The notes below the pieces were generated by a model that did no database searches, was not told the origin of the DNA, and saw nothing but the letters and a program-made list of their open reading frames with translations. Made by a program: the position numbers and the translations under genes. A stretch of DNA of 64,000 bases from Propioniciclava sp. MC1595 (GTDB lineage: Bacteria; Actinomycetota; Actinomycetes; Propionibacteriales; Propionibacteriaceae). The DNA lies in assembly GCF_017569205.1 (NCBI RefSeq), contig NZ_CP071870.1, positions 2,790,001 through 2,854,000 of the forward strand, in the 5' to 3' direction. Below, one piece after another: positions 7,542-15,064 of this stretch (positions are counted from its first letter, which is position 1; every line of letters starts with the position of its first letter).

Positions 7542-9043
7542 AGCGACCCGCCCGCCCCGGCCGCGATCGGCGCGCCGTCCACCACCCCGGTCCCTCCGGT
7601 GCCGAGCGCCTGACGGGCGAAGCGAAGGTCGTCGTCGTCGGAGGCGGCATCGCCGGCCTGTCGGCCGCCACGATCCTGGCCGAACGCGGAGTCCGAGTGA
7701 CGCTGGTGGAGGCATCACCCCGACTCGGCGGACGCGTCGCCGCGTGGCCGCTCGAGGACGGACGCACCATGAGTCGCGGCTTCCACGCCTTCTTCCGCCA
7801 GTACTACAACCTACGAGCGGTGCTGCGCCGACCCGACCCCGACCTGGCACGGCTGATCCCGATACGCGACTACCCACTGCAGCGTCCCGACGGAATGCGG
7901 GACTCCTTCAACAACATCCCCAGGACGCCACCGTTCAGCGTCATGGGGTTTGTCGCCCGGAGCCCCTCATTCACACTCGCGTCCCTGGCGAAGGTCGACG
8001 TACCCGCCGCCCTGGAGCTGTTGCGCGTCCGCTTCCCCGACACCTACAGCCATTACGACGGCGAATCGGCCGCCGCGTTCCTGGACCGACTGCGCTTCCC
8101 CGCCGACGCACGCGACCTCGCCCTCGAGGTGTTCGCACGCTCCTTCTTCGCCGATCCGAACGACTTCGCCGCCGGCGAACTGGTCGCCATGTTCCACACC
8201 TACTTCATGGGCTCGGCCGAAGGACTCCTGTTCGACGTCCCCGACGACGACTACGACACCGCCCTGTGGCAACCCCTCGGCCACTACCTGGCCCGACTCG
8301 GCGTGGAGGTACGCACCGGCGTCCGCGTGAGCACCATCGGCCCGACCGGAGCCCGGACCAACCACGGCGAGCTCATCGAGGCGGACGCCGTCGTCCTGGC
8401 CACCGACCCCCGCACTGCCCGCTCCCTGGTGGCCGGCATCGGCGACCCCTCTGGGCCGATGGACGCGTTCACGCGCCGGGTCGCCGAGACGGTCAACGCA
8501 CCCCCGTTCGCCGTGGTGCGGCTGTGGCTCGATGCGCTGGTCGCCCCCCAGCGCCCCGCCTTCCTGGGCACCAGCGGCTACGGCGCGCTCGACAACGTTT
8601 CGGTGCTGGAACGCTTCGAGGCAGGAGCCGCCGCCTGGAGCCGGACACACGGAGGATCCGTCGTGGAACTGCACGCCTACGCGTGCGACCCGGACGTTCT
8701 CGGGAACGAGGGCTCGACCGAACGCCTGGTCCAGCACCTGACCAGCGAGATGCACCGGGTCTTCCCCGAAACAGCGCACATGCGGACGCTGCACCAAGAG
8801 GTGCTGGTTCAGGACGACTGCACCCTCATCACCCCATCCCCGTGGAACGACCGTCCGGGGGTGGAGACACCTGCCTCCTGGCTCGTCCTGGCCGGGGACT
8901 GGGTACGCAGCGATTATCCCGTGGCGCTGATGGAGCGCGCCGCAACGACCGGGATCCTCGCAGCGAACGCGTTGCTCCAGCGATGGGGAGTCCAGGGCGA
9001 GGGCCTGTGGACCGTCCCGACCCGCGGACTCCTGGCCCGCTGA
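7538..9043 (+). CDS. crtU: Beta-carotene desaturase/methylase (isorenieratene synthase)
   Basis: A 501-residue FAD-dependent enzyme expected to aromatise the beta-rings of beta-carotene, with methyl migration, giving isorenieratene. The dinucleotide motif VVGGGIAGLSAA is at about 33-44, after a 30-residue basic N-terminal extension. It is followed by VEASPRLGGR and the FHAFFRQYYN segment seen in CrtU proteins. It lacks the GSSTTPGVG signature of CrtI, which argues against a second phytoene desaturase. Last gene of the operon, with ATG overlapping the crtT stop. Confidence 0.87.
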   Translation: MKRPARPGRDRRAVHHPGPSGAERLTGEAKVVVVGGGIAGLSAATILAERGVRVTLVEASPRLGGRVAAWPLEDGRTMSRGFHAFFRQYYNLRAVLRRPDPDLARLIPIRDYPLQRPDGMRDSFNNIPRTPPFSVMGFVARSPSFTLASLAKVDVPAALELLRVRFPDTYSHYDGESAAAFLDRLRFPADARDLALEVFARSFFADPNDFAAGELVAMFHTYFMGSAEGLLFDVPDDDYDTALWQPLGHYLARLGVEVRTGVRVSTIGPTGARTNHGELIEADAVVLATDPRTARSLVAGIGDPSGPMDAFTRRVAETVNAPPFAVVRLWLDALVAPQRPAFLGTSGYGALDNVSVLERFEAGAAAWSRTHGGSVVELHAYACDPDVLGNEGSTERLVQHLTSEMHRVFPETAHMRTLHQEVLVQDDCTLITPSPWNDRPGVETPASWLVLAGDWVRSDYPVALMERAATTGILAANALLQRWGVQGEGLWTVPTRGLLAR

Positions 9044-9070
9044 GGTCCCGACCCCCGGCCGGTTCCGTTG

Positions 9071-9086
9071 CCACCGTGCACGGTGG
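9071..9086. terminator. Perfect 16-bp palindrome after crtU
   Basis: CCACCGTG (9071-9078) is followed directly by its reverse complement CACGGTGG (9079-9086). It lies in the 58-bp gap between convergent crtU and the luciferase-like gene. It may act as a short bidirectional terminator, although the lack of a loop and T-run makes that uncertain. Confidence 0.35.
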
Positions 9087-9101
9087 GCTCGTCGCCGAGC
9101 G

Positions 9102-10130
9102 TCAGGCCAGCATCTCCCGCACCAGCGGGACGACGCGCGTGGCGTACAGCTCGATGGACTTCATCAGCTGGCTGTGCGGCATGGGCCCGTTGGCGTACTT
9201 CAGGTCGAACTGGTCGACCTTGAGTTCGCGCACGGTCGCGGCGATCTTGGCCGCCACCGTCTCCGGCGACCCGACGTACAGCGCCCCGTGCTCGATCTCA
9301 TGGGTGAACTCGTCGGACCCCATGGCTCCCCAGCCCCGCTCCCGGCCGATGCGGTCACGCTGGGCCTTGAAGTGGGGGAACAACTGCTCGGCCGCCAGCT
9401 CGTCCGTCTCGGCGACGTGGCCGGGGCTGTGCACGGCGACGGGCATCTCGGTCGTCACGCCGAACTCGTCCACCGCGCGGCGGTACAGGTCGGCGAACGG
9501 CTTGAAGCGCTGGGCGGGGCCGCCGATGATCGCGAGCTGCAGCCCGAACCCGCGGTGGGCGGCGCGGACGACCGACTGCGGCGATCCGCCGACCGCGACC
9601 CAGGAGCGCATGCGTCCGCCCTCGGTCTTGGGGAACACGTCGACGTCGGCAAGGGGCGTCCGGTAGGTGCCCGTCCAGGTGACCGGGCCCTCCTCGCGCA
9701 GCAGCGAGAAGACCTCGAGCTTCTCCTCGAAGAGCTTCTCGTAGTCGGCCAGGTCGAAGCCGTACAACCCGAAGGACTCGATGAAGGACCCGCGGCCCAG
9801 CACGGGCTCGGCCCGCCCGCCGCTGAGCGCGTCGATGGTGGCGAAGCGCTCATACACGCGGATCGGGTCGTCCGACGACAGCACCACGACGGCCGACCCG
9901 AGGCGGATCCTCCCGGTCGCGGTGGCGAGGCCAGCCAGCACCGTGTCAGGCGCGCTGACGGCGAAGTCGGGGCGGTGGTGTTCCCCGATGGCGAAGTAGT
10001 CGACGCCGAGGGAGTCGGCGAGGACGCCCTGGGCCACGACGTCGCGGATCACCTGGGCCTGCGTGACCGGCTTGCCCGCGCCGTCGACGGTGACGTCACC
10101 GAAGGTGTCGAGCCCGAACTGGAGATCCAT
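9102..10130 (-). CDS. LLM-class flavin-dependent oxidoreductase (luciferase-like)
   Basis: A 342-residue TIM-barrel protein of the bacterial luciferase-like monooxygenase family. It uses reduced flavin (FMN or F420) to oxidise an unidentified substrate. Family features are FAIGEHHRPDF near residues 47-57, IRLGSAVVVLSSDDPIRVYE near 74-95, DALSGGRAE, and GSPETVAAKI near the C-terminus. It is convergent with crtU, so probably not in the crt operon. A 16-bp palindrome lies 18 bases before its ATG and is likely its operator. The substrate cannot be read from the sequence. Confidence 0.87.
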   Translation of the reverse strand: MDLQFGLDTFGDVTVDGAGKPVTQAQVIRDVVAQGVLADSLGVDYFAIGEHHRPDFAVSAPDTVLAGLATATGRIRLGSAVVVLSSDDPIRVYERFATIDALSGGRAEPVLGRGSFIESFGLYGFDLADYEKLFEEKLEVFSLLREEGPVTWTGTYRTPLADVDVFPKTEGGRMRSWVAVGGSPQSVVRAAHRGFGLQLAIIGGPAQRFKPFADLYRRAVDEFGVTTEMPVAVHSPGHVAETDELAAEQLFPHFKAQRDRIGRERGWGAMGSDEFTHEIEHGALYVGSPETVAAKIAATVRELKVDQFDLKYANGPMPHSQLMKSIELYATRVVPLVREMLA

Positions 10131-10147
10131 GACGTGCCTCTCAAAGT

Positions 10148-10163
10148 AGTTGATTCTTCAACT
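10148..10163. promoter_or_regulatory. Palindromic operator upstream of the luciferase-like gene
   Basis: AGTTGA (10148-10153) and TCAACT (10158-10163) form a perfect inverted repeat around TTCT, 18-33 bases upstream of the minus-strand ATG at 10130. The form is typical of MarR-family operators, which often control flavin oxidoreductases. No marR gene lies nearby in the window. Confidence 0.5.
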
Positions 10164-10214
10164 CACTGGGCGGCCGGTTCATTCCCGCCCGCCCGGTTGC
10201 CTGAAACGCCGGAC

Positions 10215-10250
10215 GCCCCCACCCAGCCACCCGAGGGAGCGGGTGGGGGC
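10215..10250 (-). terminator. Terminator hairpin downstream of the thioredoxin gene
   Basis: GCCCCCACCC (10215-10224) is exactly complementary to GGGTGGGGGC (10241-10250), giving a 10-bp GC stem over a 16-base loop. It starts 22 bases after the minus-strand stop codon at 10272, with no T-run. Confidence 0.6.
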
Positions 10251-10271
10251 GAGGGGCGTCGGACCGGTGAC

Positions 10272-10685
10272 TCAGTGCTGATGGTCGCCGTGGTCGTGGT
10301 CGGCGTGGTCGCCGGCCTCGTGGGCGGCCTGCGCGGCAGCGGCCTGCTGGCGGACCTCCTCGACGTCGAGGGCCTTGACGGCCTCGACGAGCTGGTCGAA
10401 GCCCGCGGCGTTCATGGCGCCGGCCTCGCGGTAGACGAGGACGCCGCCGCGGAAGGCCATGAGGGTCGGGATCGACTGGATCTCGAGCGCGGCCGCGATC
10501 TCCTGCTGGGCCTCGGTGTCGAGCTTGGCGAAGGTCGCGTCGGCGTGCTTCTCCGCGGCGCCCTCGAAGACGGGGGCGAACATGCGGCACGGGCCACACC
10601 AAGCGGCCCAGAAGTCGATGAACAGGGTGTCGGAGTTCTCGATCGTGCTGGCGAAGTTCTCGGCGGTCAGCTCGACGGTGGCCAT
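10272..10685 (-). CDS. Thioredoxin with histidine/aspartate-rich C-terminal tail
   Basis: A 137-residue protein. Residues 1-105 form a complete thioredoxin fold with the redox site WCGPC (Cys30, Cys33) and the cis-proline segment SIPTLMAF. An Ala-rich linker follows, and the last 16 residues (HEAGDHADHDHGDHQH) contain six histidines and four aspartates, a probable metal-binding tail that ordinary TrxA (about 105-110 residues) lacks. There is no signal peptide, so it is cytosolic. It may deliver or sense Zn, Ni or Cu as well as reduce disulfides; that is inference. Confidence 0.88.
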   Translation of the reverse strand: MATVELTAENFASTIENSDTLFIDFWAAWCGPCRMFAPVFEGAAEKHADATFAKLDTEAQQEIAAALEIQSIPTLMAFRGGVLVYREAGAMNAAGFDQLVEAVKALDVEEVRQQAAAAQAAHEAGDHADHDHGDHQH

Positions 10686-10759
10686 GGGATGTTTCCTCTC
10701 GTAGGTACGCGCTCCTCAACACCGTGGGCGCGCGAGGCATTCCCCGACAGGGCCGACCC

Positions 10760-11560
10760 CTACAGCTCGGCGTCCCGCGTCGCGACCGGTTGCTTGAGCA
10801 CGACGAAGCGTCGCATCGCGATCGAGATGCGCACGGGGCCCTCCTTGATCGTGCGGTCCACCAGCCAGTTCACCGCGGCGTCCCGGCGCTTCTGGGACGT
10901 GGTCGGCAGGTACAGGGCCCCCACGATCAGCTCCGCGTCCTCGGGGGAGGAGACCTCGAAGTGGTAGCGCTCCCGGGCGTCCTCGACCTTGCGCAGGCCG
11001 GTGCCCACGAGCGCGTCGACGTACCCGGTGACCTCCGTGGGCCCGGGGAACCGCGGCAACGAGCGCAACCGGGTGACCACGCCCAGCGACGTGGCGAAGT
11101 CGCGCGGGTGGAGGGGCAGCACGGTCGGCGCGGTGAACGCGAAGATGCCGCCCGGCTTGAGCACGCGTCCGACCTCGGTGAACAGGGCACGGGCCGGCTG
11201 GATCACCACCGCCCCCATCGACGAGACGACCGCGTCCACCGACGCGTCGGCCAACGGCAGGTTCAGCGCGTCCGCGCAGATGAACGGCCCGTCGCCGCGC
11301 GCGTCGGCCAGCCGCAGCTCGGACTCGGCGAGGTCGACGCCGAGCACCGTGCGGTCCGCCAGGGCGAGCTCGCGGCCCATCGCGCCGGACCCGCACGCCA
11401 GGTCGACGACGACCTGCGCCCGCGGCGACACCGCGCGGGCGAGCCAGCGGTAGGAGGTGTGGCCACCCGACAGCGTGCGCGACAGCACCTCCTCGGTGAT
11501 GCCCGGCCTCGCCGCGTGGAAGGCCGCCAGGTAGGCGCCCCAGTCGAAGCCCTTCTTCAC
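10760..11560 (-). CDS. Class I SAM-dependent methyltransferase
   Basis: A 266-residue methyltransferase with motif I VVDLACGSGAMG (about 51-62), an acidic motif II (GVDLAES) and a post-I VLKPGGIFAFTAPT segment. The substrate is unknown. GTG 11560 overlaps the stop of the upstream gene (GTGA) and follows GGAGGGGGC. It is the third gene of an apparent operon led by the DtxR-type regulator, so it may take part in metal- or heme-related modification, but nothing in the sequence proves that. Confidence 0.8.
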   Translation of the reverse strand: MKKGFDWGAYLAAFHAARPGITEEVLSRTLSGGHTSYRWLARAVSPRAQVVVDLACGSGAMGRELALADRTVLGVDLAESELRLADARGDGPFICADALNLPLADASVDAVVSSMGAVVIQPARALFTEVGRVLKPGGIFAFTAPTVLPLHPRDFATSLGVVTRLRSLPRFPGPTEVTGYVDALVGTGLRKVEDARERYHFEVSSPEDAELIVGALYLPTTSQKRRDAAVNWLVDRTIKEGPVRISIAMRRFVVLKQPVATRDAEL

Positions 11561-12624
11561 GATGCCCCCTCCAGTGACCCGATCGAGTGGCCGATTTCGA
11601 GCCCGATGTCGCGCAGCAGCCGTCCCGGTCCGATCGTGCGCCCGGCGACGGCCGAGACCAGCGCGGACAACCCGGGCAGGGCCTCGGTGTCGTCCGGGCG
11701 GCCCGGCACGGCGTCCGGCAGCAGCAGCGGGTTGCTGCCGTCCGGCCACGGCGTCGCGAGCCGTTCCCACGTGGCCAGCCAGGCCGCCGAGATCTCGGAC
11801 GTGCTGGGCACGCCGAAGAAGTGCCCGACCGGCGCGTGGTGGCGCAGGGCGACGATCGGCGACTCCTCGTACAGCAGGGCGAGGCGGACGCGGGCGTCGA
11901 GGTCGCGCTGTTCCTCCCGCGTCCCACGCAGCGCCCAGCGGCACGGGTTCGGGCAGGTGTCGCCGGCGTCCGGTCGTTCGCCCGCCTCGGTGGCGAGGTG
12001 GTGCATCGCGCAGATCGCGAGCGCGGTCCCCTGCCGGCTGTGGAAGCGGTCGAGGTAGGCGGTGTAGCCGGCCAGGTCGCCGGAGCAGGCGTGGAAGGCC
12101 CGCCGCGCGGTGGTGCGCAGGGGTGCCGAGTGGGCGCACGCCGGGTCGTCGGACCCCCAGCGCTCCCCCACGTCCTCGCGCAGGCGGAGTGGGTCGCCCG
12201 CGTGGCCGAGCGTCGACTCCCAGGCCAGCTGGGGCAGGTACTCGGCCATCAGGTGCGCCGTCACGACGACCTGCAGCGGCTCGTGGCGCAGGGCCCGCAG
12301 GTCGAGGACCTCGAGCATGAGTTCGTACAGGGGCACCAGCGAGCCCAGGGCGCCCCGTTCGGGGCTGCGCGGCTCGGCGGGGAAGCAGGCCCCGTTCAGC
12401 TCGTCGCGCCACTCGGCCCGCGGGAAGGCGGCGGCGATGGCGCCGAAGTCCTCGGCGTCCAGGTCGAGCACCCGCTTGGCCGCGGTCGCCAGGTCGCGCG
12501 CGCGGATGAGGTCGGGGGTGCCGTGGCCGGCCCGGACCTCGGCGTCGAGCACCGCCGACAGCGCGTCGTACCAGTGCCCGTCGAGGAGCGGGCGCAGGAG
12601 CGCGGCGTCGAGCAGCGCGGACAT
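11557..12624 (-). CDS. Unrecognised protein encoded between dtxR-like and methyltransferase genes
   Basis: A 355-residue soluble protein with no signal peptide or membrane segment. I do not recognise a family. It has scattered cysteines and histidines, including DPACAHS, AFHACSGD, AICAMHH and DTCPNPCRW, in a region (about 170-230) that could bind metal or a cofactor. Its ATG overlaps the stop of the DtxR-type regulator (TGATG), and its stop overlaps the methyltransferase start, so the three are co-translated. The context points to iron or metal physiology. Confidence 0.75.
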   Translation of the reverse strand: MSALLDAALLRPLLDGHWYDALSAVLDAEVRAGHGTPDLIRARDLATAAKRVLDLDAEDFGAIAAAFPRAEWRDELNGACFPAEPRSPERGALGSLVPLYELMLEVLDLRALRHEPLQVVVTAHLMAEYLPQLAWESTLGHAGDPLRLREDVGERWGSDDPACAHSAPLRTTARRAFHACSGDLAGYTAYLDRFHSRQGTALAICAMHHLATEAGERPDAGDTCPNPCRWALRGTREEQRDLDARVRLALLYEESPIVALRHHAPVGHFFGVPSTSEISAAWLATWERLATPWPDGSNPLLLPDAVPGRPDDTEALPGLSALVSAVAGRTIGPGRLLRDIGLEIGHSIGSLEGAS

Positions 12625-13304
12625 CAGCTGCGGACGAACAGGTGGTGGGCCACCTCGGCCTCGACGGTGTGGGGCACCCCGCCCTCGCCCACCAGGCGCA
12701 GGACGGTGCCGTCGAGTTCGGCGTTGACGGTGCGCCCGGGTCGGACGCCGGCCTCCTGGAGCAGCGCGATCAGCTCGGCGTCGGACTGGATGACCTCGGT
12801 GAGGCGCTCCACGACGACCGAGCCCTCCCCCGTGCCGGCGAGCGCGGACGCCAGCGTGCGGACGCCGTCGGCCTCCGGCCCCGAGGGCCCGATCGCCCCC
12901 CGGCCGGGGATGGGGTTGCCGTAGGGCGAGCGCGAGGGTGCGTCCAGGATGGCGACGATGCGCTCCTCGACCGCGTCGGAGATCACGTGCTCCCACCGGC
13001 ACGCCTCCTCGTGGACCAGCTCCAGCGGGAGGCCGATGACCTCGGTGAGCAGCACCTCGGCGAGGCGGTGCTTCCGCATGACCGACGTGGCCTTGGCCCG
13101 ACCCACCTCGGTGAGCTCGATCGTCCGGTCGTCGGCCACGCGCAGCAGGCCGTCGCGCTCCATGCGCTGGACGGTCTGGCTGACGGTGGGGCCGCTCTGG
13201 GCCAGGCGCTCGGCGATGCGCGCGCGCAGCGGCGGGACGCCCTCCTCCTCGAGCTCGTACACCGTGCGCAGGTACATCTCGGTGGTGTCGATCAGGTCGC
13301 TCAC
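12624..13304 (-). CDS. DtxR/IdeR-family iron-dependent transcriptional regulator
   Basis: A 226-residue repressor. The N-terminal winged helix begins SDLIDTTEMYLRTVYELEEEGV and contains the recognition segment SGPTVSQTVQRMERDGL. The dimerisation/metal domain has KHRLAE, VHEEACRWEHV and EERI, which match the His79, Glu83, His98, Cys102, Glu105 and His106 ligands of DtxR. The cysteine argues for the iron-sensing DtxR/IdeR branch rather than MntR. An SH3-like C-terminal domain is present. GTG 13304 is chosen over the longer frame because family alignment starts there and GGGAGGGGG precedes it. It leads a three-gene operon. Confidence 0.9.
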   Translation of the reverse strand: MSDLIDTTEMYLRTVYELEEEGVPPLRARIAERLAQSGPTVSQTVQRMERDGLLRVADDRTIELTEVGRAKATSVMRKHRLAEVLLTEVIGLPLELVHEEACRWEHVISDAVEERIVAILDAPSRSPYGNPIPGRGAIGPSGPEADGVRTLASALAGTGEGSVVVERLTEVIQSDAELIALLQEAGVRPGRTVNAELDGTVLRLVGEGGVPHTVEAEVAHHLFVRS

Positions 13305-13374
13305 CCAGCGCCCCCTCCCAGCTCCGCCGGCCACGCGACGACCGCGCGGACGCCCACCACCCTATCCGCGATCC

Positions 13375-14340
13375 TCAACGGCGGAACAACACCACCACGG
13401 CCGCCAGCCCCGCCAGCACGAGCGCCGCGGTCATCGCGGTCGTGGTGCCCGTCTGCTCGAAGGTGCGGGTGGGGTCGGGCGTGCCGGCCTCGGCGGGGGG
13501 CGCGACCGTGCGCACGGGGCGGGCCGTCGGGGACGCCGAGGGCGTCGGACCGGGCACCGCGGTGCTGGTCACCTCGCCGGCCGGGCCGAGCGCGGTCAGC
13601 ACCGAACCCAGGGTCAGGGACTCGGTGACGCTGCGCCCCCGCTCCTCGACCCCGATCGCGGACTCGTCGACGACCGCGAGGGACGCCGGGTCGAGCGTGT
13701 AGAGGGTCGTGGCGTCGCGCAGCACCCAGCGACCGTCCTGGAGGACCACGCCGTCGGTGATCTCCGCCGACGGCGCGTCGGCGACGCGTTCGAGGGCGTT
13801 GGGACCGCTCGACGAGGGGTCCGCGGGCGCCCGGTAGACGCCGGCGCCCTCGCCCCGGGTGACGACGTGCAGGCGGTGGTCCCCGTCCACCAGCAGCGCG
13901 GCCGCGTCGTGGCGGCCGTCGGGGTAGGTCAGCGCGTAGGGCACGGCGTTGCGGATCTCGGTGCCCGGCCACGGCTCGGTGATGCGGAGGACGACCACCT
14001 GTTCGCGGCGCCCGCCGATGTCACCGACCCACGCCTCGCCGTCCCAGAAGGCCAGCCCCTGCGCGCTGGACACCGTGTCCCGGGAGCTCATCCGGCCCTG
14101 GACCATGCCGTCGGCGCCGATCGCGGTGATCTGCAGGCGCCCGGAGGCCCTCTCCAGCACCCAGTAGCGGTCGCGCGCGTGGTCGGTGGCCATACCGAGC
14201 GGCGCGGCGCGGCCCTCGAGGGTGAACGCCTCGGCCGCGCGGGCGGGCGGGGCGCCGCTGAGCAGGGCGCCGAACACCACGAGCAGGACCAGCAGCAGCA
14301 ACGCGCCGGTCACAATGCGGTTGCGCGCCTTGAGCCTCAC
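13375..14340 (-). CDS. Secreted, membrane-anchored protein with beta-propeller-like repeats
   Basis: A 321-residue protein of unknown function. Residues 8-37 are a signal sequence (basic start, LLLLVLLVVFGALL, then APPARAAEA). The body has repeated strands such as RYWVLERASGRLQI, GEAWVGDIGG and HRLHVVTRGEG, suggesting a small beta-propeller. A Pro/Thr/Ser-rich stalk (about 245-290) leads to a C-terminal membrane helix ending in FRR, which looks like a cell-surface anchor. GTG start; it is separate from the dtxR-like operon, which lies upstream on the same strand. Confidence 0.7.
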   Translation of the reverse strand: MRLKARNRIVTGALLLLVLLVVFGALLSGAPPARAAEAFTLEGRAAPLGMATDHARDRYWVLERASGRLQITAIGADGMVQGRMSSRDTVSSAQGLAFWDGEAWVGDIGGRREQVVVLRITEPWPGTEIRNAVPYALTYPDGRHDAAALLVDGDHRLHVVTRGEGAGVYRAPADPSSSGPNALERVADAPSAEITDGVVLQDGRWVLRDATTLYTLDPASLAVVDESAIGVEERGRSVTESLTLGSVLTALGPAGEVTSTAVPGPTPSASPTARPVRTVAPPAEAGTPDPTRTFEQTGTTTAMTAALVLAGLAAVVVLFRR

Positions 14341-14407
14341 CCGGCCAGTCTATCCGCGCGGCCCCGCCCCCCTTGCCCATCGCGGCCCCATGGCCAAGGC
14401 TGGACCC

Positions 14408-15064
14408 ATGGGCACGGTGAGCCTCCACGCGATCGGGATCGACGAGCTGCGGGACGCCTTCGCGGGCACGGACGCCGCGGTCGGGCGGCTGCGGTCGCTC
14501 GCCCTGGCGACGTGGCCGCCCGAGGACCGGCCGGGCCGGGGCAGCCTGCTGTCGAAGCTGGGCCCGTTCAGCCGCCAGGCGGTCGGCGCCCCCGTCGTGC
14601 GACCCGAGATCCCCACCGGTCGCGACGTCGACGACGTGGCCCACGGGCGCGAGGTCCCGCCCGACCGGCGCACCGCGGCGTGGGCGCTCGTGAACGCCGT
14701 GATCGCCGACACCGCCTGGGACAGCCTGGCGCTGCCCGCCGACGACCGGACGATCGACGACCTGGACTTCGCGCTCGCCTCCGCGGGGCTGCCCAGCCGC
14801 TTCGGCCTGCGCCAGCTGTTCGACCGGCCCACCGGCATCCCGGTGAAGAAGCTGCCCGGCATGGCCGACGGGTATGTCCGCCGCGACCGGGCCGAGGCGA
14901 TGGCGTCCGCGTGGACCGCGGCGCTGCCGGATCTGGCCCCGTCCGCGGCCCCGCTGGCGCGGCGCATCACCCAGTGGCTGGCCGGGTTCCCGGTCTGGGC
15001 CGCAAGCGCCGACGAGGCCGGACGCCCCGCGCCCGACCTCGTCGTGTGGTACCGCCCCGACTAG
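14408..15064 (+). CDS. Conserved hypothetical protein
   Basis: A 218-residue soluble protein that I cannot place. It starts MGTVSLHAIGIDELRDAFAG and has no signal peptide, membrane helix or clear catalytic motif. Another in-frame ATG lies six codons upstream (14390). It is divergent from the secreted protein at 14340. Its TAG stop and the TAG of the convergent permease gene interlock in the four bases CTAG at 15061-15064, so the two transcripts must overlap. Confidence 0.65.
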   Translation: MGTVSLHAIGIDELRDAFAGTDAAVGRLRSLALATWPPEDRPGRGSLLSKLGPFSRQAVGAPVVRPEIPTGRDVDDVAHGREVPPDRRTAAWALVNAVIADTAWDSLALPADDRTIDDLDFALASAGLPSRFGLRQLFDRPTGIPVKKLPGMADGYVRRDRAEAMASAWTAALPDLAPSAAPLARRITQWLAGFPVWAASADEAGRPAPDLVVWYRPD

